Origin: CAVYXA01 sp963846775
GTDB taxonomy: Bacteria > Verrucomicrobiota > Verrucomicrobiia > Chthoniobacterales > UBA10450
Direction of reading: 5' to 3'
DNA length: 64,000 nucleotides
Assembly: GCA_963846775.1 (NCBI GenBank)
Contig: CAWJXB010000006.1
Location: forward strand, 1,860,001 to 1,924,000
The translations under genes and the position numbers were made by a program. Under the pieces are notes generated by a model. The model made no database searches and was not told where the DNA came from. It worked only from the letters and a program-made list of their open reading frames with translations. Each line of letters opens with the position of its first letter. Position 1 is the stretch's first letter. Below are positions 58,190-64,000 of the stretch, in pieces.

Positions 58190-58309
58190 TCAGACCGACG
58201 CATTTTCCACCGATGTTTCCGCGCGCAAGACCACGGTTGTGCACAGCAGAATCCAAGCGCCTACGCCAACGGCCGCCCTCCGCCAAGCAAATCCCCAGTG
58301 CATCTTCAC
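58190..58309 (-). CDS. Possible small membrane protein, 39 aa
   Basis: A GTG at 58309 (or ATG at 58303) opens a frame to TGA at 58190: basic N-terminus (KMHWGFAWRRAA) and one hydrophobic helix (VGVGAWILLCTTVVL), then a short polar tail. It may be a signal-like or single-span microprotein, or chance. No ribosome site is evident. Confidence 0.3.
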   Translation of the reverse strand: MKMHWGFAWRRAAVGVGAWILLCTTVVLRAETSVENASV

Positions 58310-58385
58310 TAAAAGTTAAACGGGCAAGAACCTGAAAAAGTTTCACATTTGAAGCTTCGAATTTTGTTTCGGATTTCGAATTTCT

Positions 58386-59189
58386 TCATACGGCGATTGG
58401 CGCCTTAATCGACGGATGCGGATCGTAGCCGGACAGCTCGAAATCCTCGAACGTGAAATCGTGGATGTTTTTTATCGCGCGATTCAATTTTATCCGGGGC
58501 AAAGATCGACAATCGCGACTCAATTGTTCGTGCGCCTGTTCGAGATGGTTCTGGTAGAGATGCAGATCGCCGAAGGTGTGAACAAAATCGCCCGGGATGA
58601 GATCGACCACTTGCGCGACCATCATGGTGAGCAGCGCGTAGGAGGCAATGTTGAATGGGACGCCGAGGAACAAATCGGCGCTCCGCTGGTAAAGCTGGCA
58701 ACTTAGCTCGCCATTCTGCACACAAAATTGAAAAAGCACATGGCACGGCGGCAACGCCATTTGGTCGATCTCCGCCGGGTTCCACGCGCTAACGATCAGG
58801 CGCCGGCTATTTGGGTTCGCTTTGATCTGCGCGATGACGTTGCCAATCTGATCGATTCGCGCGCCGTTCGCACCGCGCCAATCTCGCCATTGCGCGCCGT
58901 AGACACGGCCGAGATCGCCCTTCGCATCCGCCCATTCGTTCCAGATGGTGACACCGTGTTCATTGAGATAACGAATATTCGTGTTGCCACGCAAGAACCA
59001 GAGCAGCTCATACACGATCGATTTGATGTGGAGTTTTTTGGTCGTCAGCAGCGGAAATCCTGGCCCGTTAGGCCGCAGATCAAATCGCGCTTGTGCGCCG
59101 AAGACCGCCAGTGTGCCCGTCCCGGTGCGGTCCGACTTTGGGCGTCCCTTTTCCAGAACGAGTCGAAGGAGATCGTGATATTGCCGCAC
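58386..59189 (-). CDS. thyA: Thymidylate synthase
   Basis: 267 residues from the GTG at 59189 (VRQYHDLLRLVLEKGRPKSDRTGTG), matching the E. coli length of 264; the longer upstream frame lacks similarity. Motifs: DLRPNGPGFPLLTTKKLHIKSIVYELLWFLRG, the catalytic Cys in ALPPCHVLFQF, and QRSADLFLGVPFNIASYALL for dUMP binding. It makes dTMP from dUMP with methylene-tetrahydrofolate. No folA follows it. Confidence 0.95.
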   Translation of the reverse strand: MRQYHDLLRLVLEKGRPKSDRTGTGTLAVFGAQARFDLRPNGPGFPLLTTKKLHIKSIVYELLWFLRGNTNIRYLNEHGVTIWNEWADAKGDLGRVYGAQWRDWRGANGARIDQIGNVIAQIKANPNSRRLIVSAWNPAEIDQMALPPCHVLFQFCVQNGELSCQLYQRSADLFLGVPFNIASYALLTMMVAQVVDLIPGDFVHTFGDLHLYQNHLEQAHEQLSRDCRSLPRIKLNRAIKNIHDFTFEDFELSGYDPHPSIKAPIAV

Positions 59190-59372
59190 CGGAAATGGAT
59201 AACTCCGGCCGCGATTCGGCGCAAAGCAACAAAAACACGCGGAGATCGCGAAACCGGGCAAATTATCTTCGACGATTGATTAATAGCAGACTATTTGGCG
59301 GCGATGCCTCGTGCCCCAAGCGGCAGGGGCCAATCTGAAGCGACCCGAGCAGAGCAATGCAAAATGTCGATG

Positions 59373-60242
59373 TTACGCCTCGACCGGCAACTCGACATCG
59401 ACCGGGCGCTCTTTCTTGCTCAGCGCGCGGCGCAGCTTCGACAAGGCGATGTTTTGCAACTGCCGAATCCGCTCGCGCGTTACGCCGAACTTCTTGCCGA
59501 CTTCCTCGAGCGTCTTCGGCTTGCCACCATCGAGTCCGAACCGTTGAAAGATGATTTTCTTTTCGCGTTCGTCGAGCACGTCGAGTAAACCGCCGACTTC
59601 GTTGCGCAGATTCTTGTCGCGCAACAGCTCGAAAGGCGTCTGTGCTTCCTCGTCGCCGACGATCTCGCCGAACTCGGTCGAGTCATCATCGCTGATCGGC
59701 GCATCGAGCGAAGCCGGCCGGATCGACACGGTCTTCAACTGTGACACTTTTCCGGCAGCAATGCCGATTTCGTCGCCGAGCTCTTCATCGGTCGGTTCGC
59801 GCCCGAGTTCCTCACTCATCTGCAACGAAACGCGGCGCATCTTGGAGATTTTGTCGACCAAATGCACAGGCAACCGAATCGTTTTCGATTGGTTCGCCAG
59901 AGCGCGCTTGATCGATTGTTTGATCCACCACGCGGCGTAGGTACTGAGTTTTCCGCCCTTCGCCGGATCGAAACGCTCAACGGCTTTCATCAAGCCGATG
60001 TTGCCTTCGGAAATCAAATCGAGCAGTGGCAGACCAAGGTTGGCGTAATCGTGCGCAATCTTCACGACCAGTCGCAGGTTGGACCGGATCATGAGCGCGC
60101 GCGCCTCTCGGTCGCCCTTCTTGATCTTGGCAGCGAGCTCGATCTCCTGTTGCGGAGTCAAGAGCGGGATTTGCCCGATCTCGCGCAAATAGATCTTTAT
60201 ACCACTATCGCTATCTTCAGCGGCCATATAACTTCTCTTCAT
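59373..60242 (-). CDS. Sigma-70 family RNA polymerase sigma factor, group 2-like
   Basis: 289 residues with regions 1.2 to 4: IKIYLREIGQIPLLTPQQEIELA, the core-binding LVVKIAHDYANLGLPLLDLISEGNIGLMKAVERFDP, -10 recognition GKLSTYAAWWIKQSIKRAL, and region 4 REKKIIFQRFGLDG, TLEEVGKKFGVTRERIRQLQNIALSKLRR. It lacks the large N-terminal region of the housekeeping sigma, so it is an RpoS/SigB-like alternative (group 2). ATG at 60242; a second ATG at 60227. Confidence 0.92.
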   Translation of the reverse strand: MKRSYMAAEDSDSGIKIYLREIGQIPLLTPQQEIELAAKIKKGDREARALMIRSNLRLVVKIAHDYANLGLPLLDLISEGNIGLMKAVERFDPAKGGKLSTYAAWWIKQSIKRALANQSKTIRLPVHLVDKISKMRRVSLQMSEELGREPTDEELGDEIGIAAGKVSQLKTVSIRPASLDAPISDDDSTEFGEIVGDEEAQTPFELLRDKNLRNEVGGLLDVLDEREKKIIFQRFGLDGGKPKTLEEVGKKFGVTRERIRQLQNIALSKLRRALSKKERPVDVELPVEA

Positions 60243-60503
60243 GAATGTTGGGGGGATTGGGGGTCAGGATCGACAAGTTTGCGGCGGTTTTGTGCGCCGA
60301 CACCTCGTAAATCACACCTATAAACATCTACCAGTTATTTAACAAGGTTAAATATTCGCATTTCAGACAGATTTTGGACGTGGCTTGTTCAATGTTTTTA
60401 CGACTCTGGAATTCCAAGCTCTTCGAGGCGGAAGCTCACCGCCGTCGGGACAGGCCGGCTTTGTCCGCGGCTGACAGACTACCGCCTGGGAGGACAGGGG
60501 AAT

Positions 60504-61220
60504 CTACACCCGCGCCGGGGTGCGGCTACGGTCGGTTCGGTCCCGGGAATAGCGGACGTTGGCCAGAGTCGAGCCAATGTGGCTGACTATTTCGTCCGGT
60601 GTGACCGGTTTCCGGAGGAAACCGGAAAGTCCTTCGGACAGGAGCCGCTGCAAACGTTCATGTTGAATGAAACCGGTGCACATGACAACTGGCACGTCCG
60701 GGCGCAATTCGCGGAGCCGATGAAAAGTTTCTTCGCCGTCCATGAAAGGCATCGTCAGATCGAGCATGACCAAATCGAATTGGAACCCTTGCTGGCGAAA
60801 ATGATCCAGGCATTCAAAGCCGGATTGCGCGGTGGTGACCTCGTAGTCCGCTGCGCTCAGAATTCTACTAACGAGGCCCAACGTTGCCTGCTCGTCGTCG
60901 ACTATGAGGATTTGCGGCTTTTTACCGCTGGACTCGACGCTTTTGGGTTGGCCGTCGGAGGTTAATTGATCGTTCATCAATGAGCGAGCGACCGGTCCGC
61001 CGGCTAGTTTCACCAGATTAGCCGACAGGTTTTCAGCTCGCTCGACGGTCGTGCGCAAAGTCGCGAGGTAAGGTTCGGACGCAGGATTCCCGGCACAGGC
61101 GCGCTCGAGTAAGGAACTCGTGCCCCCGATGATTTGGAGGAGATTATTTAACTCGCTCGTCGTTCGGGAGAGCAAATCGGTGGGATAGGCCGGCGAGTCC
61201 GTGTGAACATCGACACTCAT
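60504..61220 (-). CDS. Receiver-domain protein with degenerate histidine-less dimerisation region
   Basis: 238 residues. N-terminal ~75 residues (TTSELNNLLQIIGGTSSLLERA, VERAENLSANLVKLAGG) resemble the HisKA phosphoacceptor helices of hybrid kinases, in which the pattern is H-D-F-N-N-L-L; here the His is Ser. A full receiver follows (ILIVDDEQAT, phosphoacceptor in FDLVMLDLTMPFMDGE, CTGF, RKPVTPDEIV). It probably derives from a hybrid kinase that lost its ATPase domain; it may dimerise and act by receiver state alone. Confidence 0.8.
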   Translation of the reverse strand: MSVDVHTDSPAYPTDLLSRTTSELNNLLQIIGGTSSLLERACAGNPASEPYLATLRTTVERAENLSANLVKLAGGPVARSLMNDQLTSDGQPKSVESSGKKPQILIVDDEQATLGLVSRILSAADYEVTTAQSGFECLDHFRQQGFQFDLVMLDLTMPFMDGEETFHRLRELRPDVPVVMCTGFIQHERLQRLLSEGLSGFLRKPVTPDEIVSHIGSTLANVRYSRDRTDRSRTPARV

Positions 61221-61360
61221 AAACAGTTTTGTGACCCCAATTGGAGGTCAATACTGTTCCTAAGCAGGCTCAATGCCGCTCAGCTGGCTAAATTTTCGTT
61301 GGCCCGGAGGGCGACGACGATTCGCCAATTCGCGCAAGCGGAGTATGTTTCCGATCCCCG

Positions 61361-62128
61361 ATGAAAAAGGAACTTACGATAGAGAATCTGCATGTGGAGA
61401 TTGCCGGCCAGGAGATCGTGCGCGGCCTGACCTTGAGCGTGCCCCAAGGCGAGGTGCATGCCATCATGGGGCCGAACGGCTCGGGCAAGAGCACACTGGC
61501 GAAAGTGCTGGCCGGGCATCCCGATTACACCGTGACAGCCGGCAAGGTCGTCATGGATGGCGAAAACCTGCTCGACCTTGCACCCGACGAGCGCGCGCGC
61601 CACGGGCTGTTCATGGCCTTCCAGTATCCAAGCGAAATTCCGGGAGTGACCATTGCCAACTTCTTGCGCGCGGCCTTGCAATCGCGGCTCCCAGAGGGCC
61701 AAGAGCTCGAGGCCACCGACTATTACGCGAAGCTTTACGAAAAAATGGAGCTGCTCGGGATGGACCGCTCGTTTACGTCGCGTTCGGTGAATGAAGGGTT
61801 CTCGGGCGGGGAAAAAAAGCGGGCTGAGATTTTGCAGCTGGCCATGCTCGAACCGAGATATGCCATTCTGGATGAAACCGATAGCGGTCTCGACATCGAC
61901 GCACTCAAGACCGTCGCGCACGGAGTAAACTCGTTGCGCGGGCCTGGTCTTGGGATATTGTTAATCACGCACTATCAACGCCTCTTGAACTACATCATTC
62001 CCGATCACGTCCATGTGATGGTTGCTGGTCGAATCGTTCGTAGCGGGCGCAAAGAGCTCGCTCTCGAGCTGGAGGAACGCGGCTACGATTGGGCGCGGGA
62101 AGAGGCGTCTGAACCAGTGCTTAGATAG
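61361..62128 (+). CDS. sufC: Fe-S cluster assembly ATPase SufC
   Basis: 255 residues: Walker A MGPNGSGKSTLAKVLAGHP, Q-loop AFQYPSEIPGV, signature SGGEKKRAEILQ, Walker B YAILDETDSGLDIDAL. SufC-specific YPSEIPGVTIANFLR-like and the D-loop are present. It forms SufBC2D, which builds Fe-S clusters under oxidative or iron stress. Here sufC precedes sufB, 8 bp apart; sufD is not adjacent. Confidence 0.95.
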   Translation: MKKELTIENLHVEIAGQEIVRGLTLSVPQGEVHAIMGPNGSGKSTLAKVLAGHPDYTVTAGKVVMDGENLLDLAPDERARHGLFMAFQYPSEIPGVTIANFLRAALQSRLPEGQELEATDYYAKLYEKMELLGMDRSFTSRSVNEGFSGGEKKRAEILQLAMLEPRYAILDETDSGLDIDALKTVAHGVNSLRGPGLGILLITHYQRLLNYIIPDHVHVMVAGRIVRSGRKELALELEERGYDWAREEASEPVLR

Positions 62129-62136
62129 GATCGATA

Positions 62137-63546
62137 ATGAAAACGGAAACAAAGGCAGTCAATATCGACCGAAGCGTCGGCGATTTTCATTACAAAGTTA
62201 ATTACGCAAAGGACGCCGGTTACGGCCTGAGCGAGAAGACGATTCATTACATCTCCGATGTGAAGGAGGACCCCGATTGGGTGCGCGAGTTTCGTCTGCG
62301 CGGTTTGAAAACTTTTTTGGAAAAACCGCTGCCGACGCATTGGGCGAGCAAGGATCTGGAAGCGATCGATTTTGCCAAGATTCGCTATTACCTCGCATCC
62401 GGCGACGCGGCCAAGCGCAGTTGGGAGGACGTTCCTGCGGATATCAAGCGCACGTTTGAGCGACTCGGCATTCCGGAACAGGAACGGAAATTTCTCGCCG
62501 GCGTCGAAGCACAGTTCGACAGCGAAGCTGTTTATTCAAACATCAAGAAAGCGGTCGGCGAACAGGGCGTTATCTTCGTTGGATCGACGGAAGGCTTGAA
62601 AAAACATCCCGAGATTTTCCGGAAATGGTTCGGCAAAGTCATCCCGATCGCCGACAACAAATTCAGCGCGCTCAACAGCGCGGTCTTCAGCGGCGGCTCA
62701 TTCATCTATGTCCCGCCCGGAGTGAAAGTGAAACATCCGTTGCAGGCCTATTTCCGGATCAACGCCGAGAACTTCGGCCAGTTCGAGCGCACCCTCATCA
62801 TCGCCGATGAAGGCAGCGAAGTGACCTATATGGAAGGCTGCACCGCGCCGAAGTTTAATACCGCGACATTGCACAGTGCTGTGGTGGAGCTCGTCGCCAT
62901 GAAGGGCGCGAAGATTCAATACATTACCGTCCAAAACTGGTCGTCGAACGTTTTCAATCTCGTGACCAAACGCGGGCTCGCCCACGAAGACGCTGAGATC
63001 AAATGGATCGATTGCAACATCGGTTCCCGGCTGACCATGAAATATCCCGGCGTGATCATGAAAGGCCGCAAGGCCCGCGGCGAAGTTTTGTCGATTGCAC
63101 TGGCCAACGACGGCCAGCATCAGGACACCGGCGCGAAAATGATCCACGCGGCTGATGAAACGACCTCGAACATCATTTCAAAATCCATCTCAATCGGAAA
63201 AGGCCGCGCCACTTATCGCGGACTCGTGCATGTGCCGAAGCATCTCAAGCATTGCAAGAACAACACCGAGTGCGACGCGCTCCTGATCAACGCGACTTCG
63301 CGCACCGACACTTATCCAGCCATCACCGTGCGCGGCACCGGTAACGCGGTGCAGCACGAAGCCAGCGTCAGCCAGGTCAGCGCCGAGCAAATCTTTTACA
63401 TGCAGCAACGGGGCCTGAGCGAAGCGCAGGCCATGAGCCTGAGCGTAAACGGATTCGTTAACGATCTCGTCCGCCAATTCCCCATGGAATACTCGGTCGA
63501 GCTCAAGCGCCTGATCGAGCTGGAGATGGAAGGCTCGGTCGGGTAA
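62137..63546 (+). CDS. sufB: Fe-S cluster assembly scaffold SufB
   Basis: 469 residues: KVNYAKDAGYGLSEKTIHYISDVKEDPDWVREFRLRGLKTFLEKPLP is the canonical start, followed by the right-handed beta-helix (FIYVPPGVKVKHPLQAYFRI, SEVTYMEGCTAP, VQNWSSNVFNLVTKRGLAHE, KCDALLI-like NTECDALLINATSR) with the conserved Cys. It accepts sulfide and iron on the SufBCD scaffold. The gene is in the same operon as sufC. Confidence 0.95.
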   Translation: MKTETKAVNIDRSVGDFHYKVNYAKDAGYGLSEKTIHYISDVKEDPDWVREFRLRGLKTFLEKPLPTHWASKDLEAIDFAKIRYYLASGDAAKRSWEDVPADIKRTFERLGIPEQERKFLAGVEAQFDSEAVYSNIKKAVGEQGVIFVGSTEGLKKHPEIFRKWFGKVIPIADNKFSALNSAVFSGGSFIYVPPGVKVKHPLQAYFRINAENFGQFERTLIIADEGSEVTYMEGCTAPKFNTATLHSAVVELVAMKGAKIQYITVQNWSSNVFNLVTKRGLAHEDAEIKWIDCNIGSRLTMKYPGVIMKGRKARGEVLSIALANDGQHQDTGAKMIHAADETTSNIISKSISIGKGRATYRGLVHVPKHLKHCKNNTECDALLINATSRTDTYPAITVRGTGNAVQHEASVSQVSAEQIFYMQQRGLSEAQAMSLSVNGFVNDLVRQFPMEYSVELKRLIELEMEGSVG

Positions 63547-63620
63547 CGCAGAATCGAGGAAGGCCGCTTCCACGTCCACTGCTACCCTTGAGATTCAAGG
63601 ATTCGGATTTGCTTCCGATT

Positions 63621-64000
63621 TCATGTGCTGATTTCGGATTTTTTTCGCCAGGCCGCGTAAACTGGCAAACCGGTCAGGACAATCGCAATGCCGATCCCGG
63701 AAGTTGCTGGCGCGAGCCAGGCCAGATCGACAGTCAAAATCGCCGCCAGCGCGATGGAGATGATCGGGACGACAGGGTAACCCCACGTGCGATAGGGCCG
63801 CTCGGCTGCTGGAGATTTTTGCCGGAGCAGAATCACTGCCGCGACGAGCAGAAGATAAAAGACCAGGTCGGCCGAAACGATGTACTCGAGCAATTGTGTG
63901 TATACGTTTCCGTAACTGATAACGCCGGTTGCAGGATTTGTTACCTTCGTGCGCGGAAGAGTTAGAAACGCGGTCCAGATTGCCTGCGCGAGCAACGCTG
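63621..64000 (-). CDS. Amino-acid permease (APC family), partial (right edge)
   Basis: The C-terminal ~126 residues with the N-terminus cut by the window edge: three or four helices (YIVSADLVFYLLLVAAVILL, PYRTWGYPVVPIISIALAAIL, LAPATSGIGIAIVLTGLPVYAAW). RPYRTWGYPVVPI is the diagnostic APC motif before the penultimate helix. Transports amino acids by proton or exchange coupling; the substrate is unknown. It is convergent with sufB. Confidence 0.85.
   Translation of the reverse strand, partial: ALLAQAIWTAFLTLPRTKVTNPATGVISYGNVYTQLLEYIVSADLVFYLLLVAAVILLRQKSPAAERPYRTWGYPVVPIISIALAAILTVDLAWLAPATSGIGIAIVLTGLPVYAAWRKKSEIST

Overview
The window reads as chromosome of a soil-type Verrucomicrobiota bacterium, probably near Chthoniobacterales. 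This is an inference from gene content: two proteins end in a PEP-CTERM sorting tag of the PEPSTLALI...RRRK type, an ECF sigma factor is paired with a large Ser/Thr kinase, menaquinone is made by the futalosine route (mqnC), Suf is used for Fe-S assembly, BamA/Skp indicate a Gram-negative envelope, and there are many histidine kinases. No rRNA is present. One tRNA-Ala(CGC) and one RNase P RNA are.

Layout. 1-6.5 kb: signalling genes, namely a receiver/GAF protein cut by the left edge, a frameshifted membrane histidine kinase, a translationally coupled ketosynthase-like protein lacking both catalytic histidines, and a receiver-kinase. 6.6-9.9 kb: a lone LanB-like dehydratase overlapping a ParA ATPase, then a GNAT. 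10.0-20.5 kb: the main accessory region, an integron-type gene cassette array with no integrase in view (a CALIN). It holds 15 small genes, all on the minus strand, each starting just after a GTTRRRY core and ending in or just before an attC site. A PEP-CTERM gene splits it into two sub-arrays, and a truncated serine recombinase marks the distal edge. 20.5-22.3 kb: a second PEP-CTERM gene, tRNA-Ala and a GIY-YIG gene flanked by direct repeats.

22.3-32.3 kb: HflC/HflK, a peroxiredoxin, then a minus-strand run mqnC - bamA - skp - DUF3108 - phoB - phoR. 32.7-38.6 kb: a repeat-rich secreted protein; a ppk1-ppgK-sixA polyphosphate operon behind a clear Pho box, which the PhoB of this window could bind; an FMN reductase. 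38.9-42.5 kb: ECF sigma plus kinase-TPR protein. 42.5-52.6 kb: methyltransferase, Rho, YebC, glycogen-debranching-type glucosidase, acyl carrier protein, MscS channel, histidine kinase, a FemAB-like GNAT with a pair of SMR-type membrane proteins. 52.7-64 kb: rnpB, dnaK, a sialidase-type repeat protein, thyA, a sigma-70 factor, a receiver protein, sufC-sufB and the end of an amino-acid permease.

The strongest candidate for something undescribed is the cassette array. Its two sub-arrays each begin at an almost identical 34-bp sequence lying directly downstream of a PEP-CTERM gene, which could be an attI-like site or preferred insertion point. All calls rest on reading the sequence; no database searches or structure predictions were run.
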